Source of the DNA: Siphonobacter sp. BAB-5405
GTDB taxonomy: Bacteria > Bacteroidota > Bacteroidia > Cytophagales > Spirosomataceae
NCBI RefSeq assembly: GCF_002872335.1
Contig: NZ_NJAG01000041.1
Span: 1 to 64,000, forward strand
Length of the DNA: 64,000 nt
Direction of reading: 5' to 3'
Shown: piece after piece, positions 8,330-17,439 of the stretch
How positions within the stretch are numbered: the stretch's first letter is position 1
Layout of the letters: every line of letters starts with the position of its first letter
Position numbers and translations under genes: made by a program
Notes under the pieces: generated by a model
Told to the model about the DNA's origin: nothing
What the model saw: the letters and a program-made list of their open reading frames with translations, nothing else
The model's database searches: none

Positions 8330-9748
8330 CTACAGCGTATTCAGATAGACTTCCAGCATGGTATATCCGCTCTTATGAATTGTATTGCGATCCTCCGCAT
8401 TGTTAGGATTCAGGCCATTCGCTTCCTCCCAGCGATCGGGCATTCCGTCTTGATCGGAGTCTAAGGGGGCCGCGGCAGTAGCGTACACGGGCCAGCCGCC
8501 TACCGCATTGGGATGATCAATGATACCAGGTTTGCCAAAACTACCCGAGCCCGAAGCCGAACCTGAGCGGGTTTCATTCACAACCCGACTATCGACGACA
8601 TCGCGTTTGGGCAACGTAGCCCCCGCTTTCAGTAACACCGATTCAAACGCCTGAGTAGCCGATTCCTGTTTGATGTCGGCCACGGCAAAGGCAGTGGTTG
8701 ACTTGATTTTCGGACGTTCGGCTTCGGGAATAGGAGCCGCATCCAGTCCCAGCCAATTGTCATTGGTCAGATCGGCCCGTCCTTCCATGATATTTCCCGA
8801 CAAGTGCCATCTTCCCACCCCATACTGACCATTCACGTCATAATCGCAACGCATAAACTTAATGGTATTGGGTGCCGCAGGGCCGGGTTTGTAATAGTTG
8901 TTGACCATGTTGATCTCCGATTTTCCACCCGGAATATTGACGCTCCCTCCCGCACAGGCATTGTTATTCCCCCAGTTGTAGATTACGTTGTTCCGGTAAT
9001 CAACCACTGCGGTAGTATCATGAGCCCGGGCTCCATTGAAGCGTATCGTACGGCTGTTCTGATGAGCAATCAGGTTGTGATGATACGAGGCGTACTGACC
9101 GCCCCACACCCCTCCGTACGATCGCGTTCCCTTGGCGTGACCGGCGTTGTACAGGCCTTCACTGACGATACTCCATTGTACGGTAACGTTTTTCGTGTCA
9201 TACATCGCCGCACACTCTTCGTTGGCCCAGCTAAACGAGCAGTGATCCACAATGACGTTATGACAATTCTCCATGTCGAACCCATAAATACCTTTGGGAT
9301 TATCGCCCCCCGGACGCGAACGCAGGTAGCGAATGATGATGTTTCCGTGATTGCCGCCCTGGCTGGCCGCCCGGGCTCCGTTGAGAATAAACGAATGCCC
9401 TTTCAGACAAATGCCATCGCCGGGAGCCGTTTGGCCGGCAACGGTAAAGTTGGATCGGGTTACTTTAATCTCAGACTGAAGTTCAATCGTCCCTCCAACC
9501 CGAAACACAATGGTGATCGGCTCACCAGGAAAAGCCCGCAGAGCCTCCCGAAAGCTTCCCGCACCACTATCGTTGAGGTTGGTGACTTCTACCACCTTAC
9601 CGCCCCGGCCTCCAGTGGCATAGCGGCCAAAACCTTCCGCTCCGGGAAAAGCTAAGAGTTTTGCAGGTTCTTCCGGATTTACGTGGTCGGTACAGGAACT
9701 GGAAACCAGCGATAAAGCAAGGAGAGAAGTAATGGTTAATGCTTTCAT
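8330..9748 (-). CDS. Pectate-lyase-like (PL1-type) surface lipoprotein
   Basis: This 472-aa right-handed beta-helix protein probably cleaves pectic or related uronic-acid polysaccharide by beta-elimination. After a lipoprotein signal (Cys19, SSSC) it has the family opening FPGAEGFGRYATGGRGG, the central VIVDHCSFSWANEE block typical of pectate-lyase helices, and RTIRFNGARAH further on. Near the C-terminus, DSDQDGMPDRWE (about 430-441) resembles a type-3 calcium-binding loop. The ATG at 9748 was chosen because it starts the signal peptide; an in-frame TTG lies upstream at 9775. The gene stands alone, not beside a SusCD pair. The exact substrate is not certain. Confidence 0.88.
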   Translation of the reverse strand: MKALTITSLLALSLVSSSCTDHVNPEEPAKLLAFPGAEGFGRYATGGRGGKVVEVTNLNDSGAGSFREALRAFPGEPITIVFRVGGTIELQSEIKVTRSNFTVAGQTAPGDGICLKGHSFILNGARAASQGGNHGNIIIRYLRSRPGGDNPKGIYGFDMENCHNVIVDHCSFSWANEECAAMYDTKNVTVQWSIVSEGLYNAGHAKGTRSYGGVWGGQYASYHHNLIAHQNSRTIRFNGARAHDTTAVVDYRNNVIYNWGNNNACAGGSVNIPGGKSEINMVNNYYKPGPAAPNTIKFMRCDYDVNGQYGVGRWHLSGNIMEGRADLTNDNWLGLDAAPIPEAERPKIKSTTAFAVADIKQESATQAFESVLLKAGATLPKRDVVDSRVVNETRSGSASGSGSFGKPGIIDHPNAVGGWPVYATAAAPLDSDQDGMPDRWEEANGLNPNNAEDRNTIHKSGYTMLEVYLNTL

Positions 9749-9995
9749 GAAACTCAGGTTTTGTTTGAGCCGCAAAATTCAGCCCCACTCCACCCTATTC
9801 TCTGTACTATTTTTTCATTGTATAGTTAAATTTTAGCAATGTATGAACTAGTATCTGATAATTTTGCCTGTCTATCTTCGTAGCTAGGAAAGACCTCTTT
9901 CGAAACAACTGATGATTTTTTATAAGAATGCCCTGCCTATACTGCTTCACTTGACACTTAACGTAAACTGAGATTTCCTATGTGACTTAAGCTCA

Positions 9996-10497
9996 TTAAT
10001 CCGTAGGTTTCATCCTGCCAACCGTTTCCACTTTTCCATCTTTATAGTTTACTTCTATCTGGGATGATTCAAAAGTGAAACCTGGTTTTTTTCCCATAAA
10101 ATATCTCCAGGAATCGCTCTTTAATTCATTTCCCTCTAGTCCTACTATTTGAACAACCTCCGCTTTTGTTTTTCCGACCAATAATTTGTTATTGATAAGA
10201 TCATCTTCCATCTCATAACGCGTCTCTTTTTCTGTAGCCCACCTATTTTCTGTAAAGGCGTGTTTAGGATAATAACTTGTAACCATAAAAAAAAAAGACA
10301 ATACAACTTACAAAAAATACAGGCGTAGATAAAATCGTCAACAACCAAAGCATTAGCCTTCTATTCGTCTTATTTTCAATGCGTTTCTTCAACAAGTGAT
10401 GGATTAAACTATATACAGGAATACCAAAAAGAGAAAGAATACTCAAGGGAACTAAAAAAAACATAACAGTTGCTGTGGCAATGAAAAATGTTTGCAT
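9996..10497 (-). pseudogene. Small membrane protein with BamE-like C-terminal domain, frameshifted at a T10 run
   Basis: Two overlapping frames together read as one protein. The upstream frame (10497-10264) gives two hydrophobic helices and then runs out of frame into a stop. The downstream frame (to 9996) continues with MVTSYYPKH and a soluble domain containing KLLVGKTKAEVVQIVG...SWRYFMG, the pattern of small lipoprotein/BamE-like modules. The junction is ten consecutive T on the coding strand (complement of 10287-10296). With nine T the two parts would join as a 166-aa protein with the second helix completed. The second frame has only a TTG start and no signal peptide, so two separate genes are less likely. 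The cause may be a sequencing indel, phase variation or transcriptional slippage. Confidence 0.65.
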
Positions 10498-11051
10498 ACC
10501 GATAGGGATAATTCAATAAAACGTTCATTATCAGAAAATGTGGATTATTTTTTATAAAGGTAATCCACTATAACCTGAATTGCAGATGAATCCTAGTTGC
10601 TTTATAAACATAATTTAACGCTGAAATTCTATCTATTCTGAAACAACTTTAGTAACAAATAGTAGATTAACCCGTTAGACTACATGCCACCACTTCTAAA
10701 CGGAACATGGTATACGTTTTTAGCTTCCCGGTTCATTCGTTCCAGCCTCGTAAACCCTTTGGCTAATCGCTTCTCTTTCTAATACACCCTGGCTACATGG
10801 GCATAAGTCTGGATGGATCTGATCCATATACCTCTCCAACTTCTTTTAGTTTATGGTAAACCAGATCACTACCCCGCTTGCTACTTATCGCCGTAAAGGT
10901 AAACGCATTTACTTTGCAATTCAAAGTTCTTTGAAAGATATTCGCGATTTAAATCAATCATAGCCCAAGCATGTATCCGGGAAAATTTTAATCTGTAAGT
11001 GAAGCAAGTGATAAACTATAATTTCAAGTGTCTCATTAACGCTTAAACGAA
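10498..11051. other. Gene-free stretch
   Basis: No convincing reading frame, RNA gene or repeat was seen here. It is moderately AT-rich and has only short open frames. It separates the frameshifted small membrane gene, whose start is at the left edge, from the 3' stem-loop of the molybdoenzyme gene. Confidence 0.5.
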
Positions 11052-11106
11052 CAGGTGCCTATGTGTTAAACCCATACCTAGGTACAGATTTAACACATAG
11101 CACCTG
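11052..11106 (-). terminator. Long 3' stem-loop of the molybdoenzyme gene
   Basis: CAGGTGCCTATGTGTTAAA pairs with TTTAACACATAGCACCTG across 18 bp with a single bulged base and an 18-nt loop. It starts 16 nt after the stop codon on the minus strand. The following T tract is weak (TTCGTTT), so it may act as a terminator or as an mRNA 3' stabilizer. Confidence 0.6.
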
Positions 11107-11122
11107 CCACTACTAGCACCTA

Positions 11123-13486
11123 TTAACCTACCGTCTTATCCAGTTCAGGCTTATGCCTACGAATCTTAATCTTAACATACTTGGATGCCGGCATATTTGC
11201 CCCTTTCACCACATTATTAATCGATACCAAGACATTGGCTTCCGGGAAATACGTCATCGTACTTTTTTGCGGAATCGAATATTTTACAACGATAAATAAC
11301 GGAGCAACCCGCTCGATTCCATCATCATAATTGAACAAATCCACCTTATCGCCTTCTTTAAGTCCGGCTTTCGCCATATCTTTTTCGTTCATCATCACCA
11401 CTCTCCGTTCATTGAAAATCCCGCGGTACCGATCGTCTAAACCATAAATAACGGTATTGAATTGATCGTGGGTTCGAGTCGTTCCCATCAGATATTCGTC
11501 GTCGGCCAGCGTATTATCCGGAATTGGGGTTACGTTAAACGCTGCTTTTCCGGGATATGGTTCGCTATTGAATTTACCATCTCTGGCTGAATTCGGCAGA
11601 TAAAACCCACCCTTCTGCACGACGCGTTCATTATACTTTTCAAAGCCCGGAATACACTGCTCGACATCATCACGAATGGCGTCATAGCTGTTCATGAAAC
11701 GATCCCAATCAATCACGGAACGTTCACCCAAAACCGCTTTCGCCATTCGGCAGGCCACGTGCGTTTCATTAATCAGGTGTTCCGAAATGGGTTCCAGTAC
11801 GCCACGTGACCACTCGATTACGCCCATTGAGTTTTCCGTACTCACGTGTTGCAGTTCGCCATTTACTAGGTCTTTTTCACTTCTGGAAATAACCGGAAGG
11901 ATCAAGGCTTCTTTGCCGTGAACCAAGTGATTACGATTGAGCTTGATGGAAACGATTACGGACATTTCCAGCTTTCGCATCGCTTCGGCGGAATAGGTAG
12001 TATCGGGAGCGGCGGATAGGAAATTTCCGCCCATGCAGAACATAAATTTCACCTTCTCCTCGTGCATGGCTTTCAGGGCCTTCACCACATCGTAACCACC
12101 CGCTCTGGGAACGTTAAATCCGTAAAAGGACTCCAATTTATCCAGTTGTTCTTTAGTCGGATGGTGATTGATCAGTAAGGTTCGGTTGCCCTGCACATTG
12201 CTATGACCACGCACGGGACACACCCCTCCCCCTTTGATTCCGATACTGCCTTTCATTAGCAACAGATTCACGATGTTGTAGATCATTTCCACGCCATTGT
12301 GCTGCTGCGTGATTCCCATTCCCCAGGCAATCAGGATTCGTTTTCGGGCGGCAATCATTTGGGCCGCTTCGCTCAGTTTTTCAACCGAAACGCCACAGGC
12401 TTCCGAAAGAAAATTTAAATCATACTGCTTTAACTCCTCCACCAGGGCGTCAAAACCCGCCGTTTCGTTCGCGATGAATTCATGATCGAGTACTTTTCCG
12501 GGATTTTTGGCTTCTTCTTCCAGCAATAGGATTTGCAGGGCTTTCAGCAGGGCCATGTCTCCGTTGATTTTAACCGGAAGATACAGATCCGATAATTCGA
12601 GCGGTTTCCTGAGCAGGGCACTCGGACTTTGCGGATCTTTGAAACCCATTAACCCGGCTTCCGGAAGCGGATTGATGGCCATAATCTTCGCTCCATTTTT
12701 CTTCCCTCGGGCTAATGCCGAAAGCATCCGCGGAGAGTTGGTACCCGGATTTTGTCCGATAATAATGATGAGTTCGGAGTCATAGAAATCTTCCAGCTTC
12801 ACCGTCCCTTTGCCAATACCAATGCACCGGGTCAGGGCGTAGCCGGAGGTTTCGTGACACATATTGGAGCAGTCCGGGAAGTTATTGGTACCGAACTCGC
12901 GGGCGAATAACTGATACACCCAGGTCGCCTCGTTACTCGTTCTTCCCGACGTATAGAAGATGGCTTCATTGGGCGAAGCCAGGCCGTTTAACTTTTCAGC
13001 AATTTTAGCGAAGGCCCCTTCCCAGCTGATGGGCTGGTAATGCGTTCCACCCTGGGGCAAATACATCGGTTCCGCGATTCGACCCAACTGACTAATTTCA
13101 TAATCAGACCGTTTAGACAAGTCGTATACCGAATTTTCTCTGAAAAAATCTGCCCCGATCTTCTTGGAAGTAGCTTCCTCGGCCAGTGCTTTAGCTCCGC
13201 TTTCGCAGTATTCGCCCAATCGCGAACGCTCATCGTCGGGATCGGGCCAGGCACAGCTGGGGCAATCGAAGCCGCCAAACTGATTCATGGCAAACAACGC
13301 TTTTCCGCCCCGCAGCACCGAATCATTTTTTACCAGCTGCTCCACCGAATGCTTGACGGCCGGAGCACCGGCGGCCCAGTTTTTAGGTGATTTGTGTTTT
13401 AAATTCAATAACTGATGCGGGGGTTCTGCGGCAGGTAATGGGCTGGATGGATCGCTTAATTTTTCATTATTTTCATTCGTTTTCAT
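11123..13486 (-). CDS. FdhF/YdeP family molybdopterin oxidoreductase
   Basis: This 787-aa cytosolic molybdoenzyme of the formate-dehydrogenase-alpha-like YdeP group has no export signal. The N-terminus has GGFDCPSCAWPDP (Cys75, Cys78) and a further Cys94, which is the YdeP pattern rather than the full 4Fe-4S motif of classical FdhF. The molybdenum-site region reads DCSNMCHETSGYAL (Cys211). MGT-binding stretches such as GQNPGTNSPRML, GGGVCPVRGHSNVQG and a C-terminal molydopterin-dinucleotide-binding domain (MGTTRTHDQFNT) are clear. The physiological substrate of this family is unresolved; formate activity is not shown. It lies 80 nt downstream of fdhD on the same strand, which supports a sulfurated bis-MGD cofactor. 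Confidence 0.9.
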   Translation of the reverse strand: MKTNENNEKLSDPSSPLPAAEPPHQLLNLKHKSPKNWAAGAPAVKHSVEQLVKNDSVLRGGKALFAMNQFGGFDCPSCAWPDPDDERSRLGEYCESGAKALAEEATSKKIGADFFRENSVYDLSKRSDYEISQLGRIAEPMYLPQGGTHYQPISWEGAFAKIAEKLNGLASPNEAIFYTSGRTSNEATWVYQLFAREFGTNNFPDCSNMCHETSGYALTRCIGIGKGTVKLEDFYDSELIIIIGQNPGTNSPRMLSALARGKKNGAKIMAINPLPEAGLMGFKDPQSPSALLRKPLELSDLYLPVKINGDMALLKALQILLLEEEAKNPGKVLDHEFIANETAGFDALVEELKQYDLNFLSEACGVSVEKLSEAAQMIAARKRILIAWGMGITQQHNGVEMIYNIVNLLLMKGSIGIKGGGVCPVRGHSNVQGNRTLLINHHPTKEQLDKLESFYGFNVPRAGGYDVVKALKAMHEEKVKFMFCMGGNFLSAAPDTTYSAEAMRKLEMSVIVSIKLNRNHLVHGKEALILPVISRSEKDLVNGELQHVSTENSMGVIEWSRGVLEPISEHLINETHVACRMAKAVLGERSVIDWDRFMNSYDAIRDDVEQCIPGFEKYNERVVQKGGFYLPNSARDGKFNSEPYPGKAAFNVTPIPDNTLADDEYLMGTTRTHDQFNTVIYGLDDRYRGIFNERRVVMMNEKDMAKAGLKEGDKVDLFNYDDGIERVAPLFIVVKYSIPQKSTMTYFPEANVLVSINNVVKGANMPASKYVKIKIRRHKPELDKTVG

Positions 13487-13566
13487 AAGGCGGGTAGCTA
13501 AGATTTAAGTTTGGGTAGTAGTTAAGTTACTCGTGCGGGGTATCGGCTATACGAAAGCAAGCACTT

Positions 13567-14439
13567 TCAGTATCCCTCAATGTTAAAATGGCTTCCGGAA
13601 TGGTACATATTGAATCGATTATGACGCATAAATCCCAGTAAAGTAATATCAAATTCCTTGGCCAGATCCACGGCTAAACTGGAAGGAGCCCCGATCGCTG
13701 CTACTACCGAAATACCAGCCATGGCTGCTTTCTGAATCAGCTCGAAGCTGGCTCGGCCGCTTAGTACCAAAATCCGATCCCTGAGCGGTAATTGCCCGGT
13801 AAGGAAAGCATTTCCGATGAGTTTATCCAGGGCATTATGCCTTCCTACATCTTCCCGCAGGGCCAGCAGATTTCCCTCAAAATCAAAAAGTCCCGACGCG
13901 TGGATGCCGCCAGTAGCACTGAAATTGCTCTGAAAGGGTTGTAATTTTTCAGCGAGCTGATAAATCGTTTCGAGGCGAACGACCTGCGGCTTTTGGTCCA
14001 GTTTTTGAAAGGCACTGACCGTTCGGATCGAGGCGATGGAGCCTTTGCCGCAAACGCCACAGCTGGAAGTAGTATAAAAATTCCGATCGGCATGCATCAG
14101 TTGGGGCACGAAACCCGCGGCAAGTTCAACGATGATCACATTCTCAGCATTACGGGAACATACCGCCCGAGCATGACCAACGCTCCGGATCTGCTGCGGA
14201 TCCGAAAGAATGCCTTCCGTGAATAAAAACCCAAGGGCCAGCTCGGCATCATCGCCCGGCGTCCGCATGGTTACGGATATATTTTTGGTGATCGTCGTGG
14301 CCTGATCCTCATACGAAATTCTGATTTCCAGCGGCTCTTCCACGGAAACCGCATCGGTATAAGGAAAACGCTCGTTCTCCGTCACTTTGACAATTTCGAT
14401 CGTTCGCACAGAGTTTTGTTTCAAGGTATGGGCTTTCAT
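13567..14439 (-). CDS. fdhD: Formate dehydrogenase accessory sulfurtransferase FdhD
   Basis: FdhD moves sulfur from a cysteine desulfurase to the bis-MGD cofactor of formate-dehydrogenase-type enzymes. The 290-aa protein has the family core RTPGDDAELALGFLFTEGI, the sulfur-carrying SSCGVCGKGS (Cys127 and Cys130, counted from the chosen start), and ATGGIHASGLFD...REDVGRHNALDKLIG followed by SGRASFELIQKA. ATG 14439 was preferred; an upstream in-frame GTG at 14484 would add 15 residues. It precedes the YdeP-type oxidoreductase by 80 nt in an apparent two-gene operon, a common pairing. Confidence 0.95.
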   Translation of the reverse strand: MKAHTLKQNSVRTIEIVKVTENERFPYTDAVSVEEPLEIRISYEDQATTITKNISVTMRTPGDDAELALGFLFTEGILSDPQQIRSVGHARAVCSRNAENVIIVELAAGFVPQLMHADRNFYTTSSCGVCGKGSIASIRTVSAFQKLDQKPQVVRLETIYQLAEKLQPFQSNFSATGGIHASGLFDFEGNLLALREDVGRHNALDKLIGNAFLTGQLPLRDRILVLSGRASFELIQKAAMAGISVVAAIGAPSSLAVDLAKEFDITLLGFMRHNRFNMYHSGSHFNIEGY

Positions 14440-14606
14440 GCCAATAAAACCGCTAACCCTGGGGTTTTGTTGTCTGCTGCTCACCCGATGGATATAAGCC
14501 TAACTCAGCAGGTTACTTCTATAGAACTTAAAAGGAATCGTGAAAGGAAAGAAAGAGCGGATGTAAACCTAAAGTACCAACAAACGCAGTAATAGAGGAT
14601 TCACCT

Positions 14607-14650
14607 GGAAAAGTTGCTGGTGATGCTTCACTAAACACCAAAAACGGCGG
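14607..14650 (+). repeat. 43-bp intergenic repeat (family C), copy 1
   Basis: This copy reads GGAAAAGTTGCTGGTGATGC followed by TTCACTAAACACCAAAAACGGCGG. It matches two other copies at 15279-15320 (inverted) and 15573-15616. The core is a TTGTTGGTG/CACCAACAA hairpin, here with substitutions. It lies just 3' of the cupin gene. Confidence 0.8.
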
Positions 14651-14666
14651 TTAGCCGTATCGATAG

Positions 14667-15212
14667 CTAGACGCAATACTTTTGAATCAAGGCTTCTTCA
14701 ATCCCCTTCTTACGTCCCAGATAAGCCAGCACGCTAACCAGGGGCGTAGTGATGAGTCCTGCCAGACCCGTCAACCGCATATCGCTCATCACCGCACCTA
14801 TTCCCATATGATAGAGATTACTGGGAATATTCGCTTTTGAATACTGTCCATCCTGAGCTAAGCCACACAGAATTCTTAGCGTATTCTCCAAGCCCGTAGA
14901 ACCGGGGACTACTTTATTGGTAAAGGTAATGGGATGGTCGTTCTGATTAAAGAACCGGTGATTTTCTCCTTTTTTTACTAAATACGATTCTCCCGGTTTC
15001 AAAAATATCTTCTTCCCATGCTTCAATTCCATGCCCAATACGCCTTCCTGTGCGGTAAATAGTTCCGTATACGCTTTGTGATAATGCATGGGATTGCCGC
15101 CACCCGGTTCCAGAGAAATTTCAAGTTCAGAGTATGCACCGGAAGTTTCTTCAGAGGTCGTCACGAATATAATGGTTTCCTTCAGTGCAGGGTTGTAAAT
15201 CGTTCTTTTCAT
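14667..15212 (-). CDS. Cupin domain protein
   Basis: This 181-aa protein has a single cupin barrel in the N-terminal two thirds. Motif 1 is GGNPMHYHKAYTELFTAQEG (His43, His45, Glu50) and motif 2 is PGESYLVKKGENHRF (His85), so the metal-binding set is complete. The C-terminal part has a hydrophobic helix (about 145-165) ending in YLGRKKG. No reaction can be assigned; cupins of this kind are often sugar-nucleotide or small-molecule binding proteins. It is flanked on both sides by inverted copies of repeat family C, and its promoter is not recognizable. Confidence 0.82.
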   Translation of the reverse strand: MKRTIYNPALKETIIFVTTSEETSGAYSELEISLEPGGGNPMHYHKAYTELFTAQEGVLGMELKHGKKIFLKPGESYLVKKGENHRFFNQNDHPITFTNKVVPGSTGLENTLRILCGLAQDGQYSKANIPSNLYHMGIGAVMSDMRLTGLAGLITTPLVSVLAYLGRKKGIEEALIQKYCV

Positions 15213-15278
15213 ATCTAGTTTATGAATTATTAAGCCTTTATCGATGAGATCAGTTAGGCTGTTATCTTCTTGGTTTGC

Positions 15279-15320
15279 CCGCCGTTGTTGGTATTTAGTG
15301 AAGCGTCACCAACAAATTCC
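15279..15320 (-). repeat. 43-bp intergenic repeat (family C), copy 2
   Basis: In reverse complement it reads GGAATTTGTTGGTGACGCTT then CACTAAATACCAACAACGGCGG, close to copies 1 and 3. The TTGTTGGTG hairpin core is nearly perfect. It lies upstream of the cupin gene, opposite in orientation to copy 1. Confidence 0.8.
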
Positions 15321-15572
15321 GCTTAAGAATTATCCATATAACAATGATCCAAGATCATGCAAACTAATTTAGTTTATTAAGAATAATAGGAATTGTCTAC
15401 ACATGCAGTGATTAGATCCTCTTAGGGTTATAATCATTCCAGTATATTATATCGAAACGCTGATCACAGCAATACTTCTACGACAAAGGGTTTATTTTTG
15501 TTAATAAATGAATAATTTTTACTTGTGTAAAGTTTAAAATTAAAAGGTTTAAGTGTATATTAGACCCACTTC

Positions 15573-15616
15573 GGAGAAATTGTTGGTGACGCTTTGCTAA
15601 ACACCAACAACGGCGA
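15573..15616 (+). repeat. 43-bp intergenic repeat (family C), copy 3
   Basis: It reads GGAGAAATTGTTGGTGACGC then TTTGCTAAACACCAACAACGGCGA, with a perfect TTGTTGGTG/CACCAACAA stem. It lies 48 nt beyond the 3' end of the TIR gene, at the edge of the AT-rich island. Apart from copies 2 and 3, the 15213-15664 stretch has no gene. Confidence 0.8.
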
Positions 15617-15664
15617 GTATCTTGAGACTATTTTATAAAGAAAAAATAAATTTACTCAACTCAT

Positions 15665-15988
15665 CTAAACATCATTTTCTATTCTAATATCTGCAATAGT
15701 TGGATAAATTTCAAAAATATTTAAATATAAAACTGGTATCTCTAAAATAGTAGCAGTTTGTAATTCAAACTTTACCCAATTAGATTTTAATGCGTTTGGA
15801 GTATTAATCAAGACTACTAAATCTGCTTGGTGGAGCTCTTTTACAACTCTCTCCTGTTTATCAAAAGAATCATTATCTATCAAATCAATAAATACTTTAC
15901 CAAAGAAACTTATTTGCTCCTTCAAGTCTTGAAGTAATTCAATAGTAACTTCATTTTCATGCGTTGTATAGCTTAAAAATATATTCAT
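15665..15988 (-). CDS. Small stand-alone TIR-like domain protein
   Basis: This 107-aa protein is made of a TIR fold only. The opening NIFLSYTTHENE matches the beta-A strand and box 1 of bacterial TIR domains. FIDLIDND follows, then ADLVVLINTPNALKSNWVKFELQTA, where SxWVxxE (Trp71, Glu75) is the position of the catalytic glutamate of NAD-cleaving TIRs. Its start overlaps the end of the upstream 3-TM gene by ATGA, so the two are translationally coupled. The gene is strongly AT-rich compared with the window. Small TIR proteins serve as signal-producing sensors or NADase effectors in anti-phage systems such as Thoeris; which applies here is unknown. It is short for a TIR, so C-terminal erosion is possible. 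Confidence 0.75.
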   Translation of the reverse strand: MNIFLSYTTHENEVTIELLQDLKEQISFFGKVFIDLIDNDSFDKQERVVKELHQADLVVLINTPNALKSNWVKFELQTATILEIPVLYLNIFEIYPTIADIRIENDV

Positions 15989-16473
15989 TTTATTATATCT
16001 GTTGCATATAATACAAAAGCAAATGTATTAAGTATTAATATAACAATGTAAAGAGATATTGAAACATTAAAAATAGATCTTATAAATCTATTTTTACTTG
16101 TTCTATCGTTGTCTAAAGTAAAATCTATATTTTCATTCTCTACAGATGAAAGTTTATCAGCATTTCTTGCTTTAATAATTCCGAAATGTTTATCCATTTT
16201 TTCTCGTAGCTTTTCTTGAAAGAAATATGTAAAGCTATCTAGAAACCAAAAGGTAAAAGATAGCAAATATATTGTAATAAATAGAGACGTATCTAACTTA
16301 TCACCTGCCAACTTAATCAATGAAGGAACGCATATACCGACTAGTATAATTAACAACTTTTTTAATTCTAAACTTGTAGTTGAAAAATTTAAAGTTGCAC
16401 TATGTAATTGATCTATTATTTTCCAATCAATCTCATCATCTAAGGATTTTACGTACTCTTTACTTTGTTCCAT
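15985..16473 (-). CDS. Three-helix membrane protein coupled to the TIR gene
   Basis: The 162-aa protein has hydrophobic helices at about 40-56, 63-84 and 135-156. A charged N-terminal segment precedes them, and a charged 85-130 segment (QEKLREKMDKHFG...NDRTSKNRF) lies between helices 2 and 3. No signal peptide or known domain is recognized. Its stop overlaps the start of the TIR gene (ATGA), and it follows the nucleotidyltransferase gene by 64 nt. Membrane partners of signalling enzymes in defence loci often act as pore-forming effectors; that role is an inference from context only. Composition is AT-rich like its two neighbours. Confidence 0.7.
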   Translation of the reverse strand: MEQSKEYVKSLDDEIDWKIIDQLHSATLNFSTTSLELKKLLIILVGICVPSLIKLAGDKLDTSLFITIYLLSFTFWFLDSFTYFFQEKLREKMDKHFGIIKARNADKLSSVENENIDFTLDNDRTSKNRFIRSIFNVSISLYIVILILNTFAFVLYATDIIK

Positions 16474-16537
16474 AAGTCATTAATTTTATATTACATGAAG
16501 TAATTTTTATAGAATTGCATTTATTAAACTAATTAGC

Positions 16538-17380
16538 TTAACTAGTAGCCTTTTTATCTAATCCCGTATTTTTAAAAAAACTTTCAAATACGCAAATAAA
16601 CTCACTTTTGTTTAGTTCAGGAATAAATTTCAATGTATTATTCCATAATAAATCATCATCAAAAGCCTGTTTTATATTATATAAAGTATTGTAATCCATA
16701 ATACTTGATTTTCTTAATCTATTAGTTGAATTGATCAAAGCTGTCAAATCAGTACTTTGGCTAATTGTTAAAAAAATATCTAATGAATCTCTATATCTTT
16801 TTTTTACAGAAACACTACTTGACTTAGTTATTAAAGTTCCGAGTTCTCCCATTAATGGAACATTTTGATTCAACTCTATCCCATCCTGAGCCGTAATTTT
16901 CAAATTATAGTTAAAAAAAATATCATTATCAAATAGAATCTGAGAACTTGGCAATGCAATTGACTTCATCATAAAATTACGTCGTCTATACTTATTAGCT
17001 GGAATCTTTAAATCTATATGTTCTACATATAGATTTTGTGGATTTGTAGTTTCTAATGGATGAAGCAAATCAATATTATATATAAATTCTCGACCTAATA
17101 CATTTATTAATTTAAATAATTGAAAATCGTGTTTTGCAGATAAAATAAATTCATTTTCTAAAAATGCATCAATTACTTCTTTTAACTTTCCTTTCTCATA
17201 GGCACCATCAAACAAAACATCTACATCTTTTGTACCCGGGTGTTCGATAGGCTTTGAATTAAGAAGAAAAGGAGCCCAACCACCAACAATTATATACTTC
17301 ACATTAAGCTCATTTAGTAAGCTACAAGTGTCATAAAGCAGCCTAAGTGCTCCTGTTTGAATATCTTCGTACTCGATCAT
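16538..17380 (-). CDS. Nucleotidyltransferase-fold protein (MNT/AbiEii-like)
   Basis: The 280-aa protein has a pol-beta-type nucleotidyltransferase signature: IIVGGWAPFLL (Gly33-Gly34), TKDVDVLFD (Asp52 and Asp54 as the DxD pair) and a possible third acidic residue in YNIDLLHP (Asp104). The C-terminal half (about 150-280) is helical and not recognized. Related folds occur in AbiEii-type toxins and in minimal nucleotidyltransferases; kinship to either is not proven. ATG 17380 was chosen over an upstream TTG at 17401. It is the first gene of the AT-rich three-gene run and has a candidate -7 box 60 nt upstream. Confidence 0.7.
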   Translation of the reverse strand: MIEYEDIQTGALRLLYDTCSLLNELNVKYIIVGGWAPFLLNSKPIEHPGTKDVDVLFDGAYEKGKLKEVIDAFLENEFILSAKHDFQLFKLINVLGREFIYNIDLLHPLETTNPQNLYVEHIDLKIPANKYRRRNFMMKSIALPSSQILFDNDIFFNYNLKITAQDGIELNQNVPLMGELGTLITKSSSVSVKKRYRDSLDIFLTISQSTDLTALINSTNRLRKSSIMDYNTLYNIKQAFDDDLLWNNTLKFIPELNKSEFICVFESFFKNTGLDKKATS

Positions 17381-17439
17381 AAATTTATAAATTCTAAACA
17401 AGTTAAATGGGTATAAAAAAGACTTAATACATTATACTT

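Noticed and set aside
8804-9655. Plus-strand 283-aa open frame inside the pectate-lyase gene
   Set aside because: It is antisense to the lyase and its residues show no domain; produced by codon bias of the real gene.
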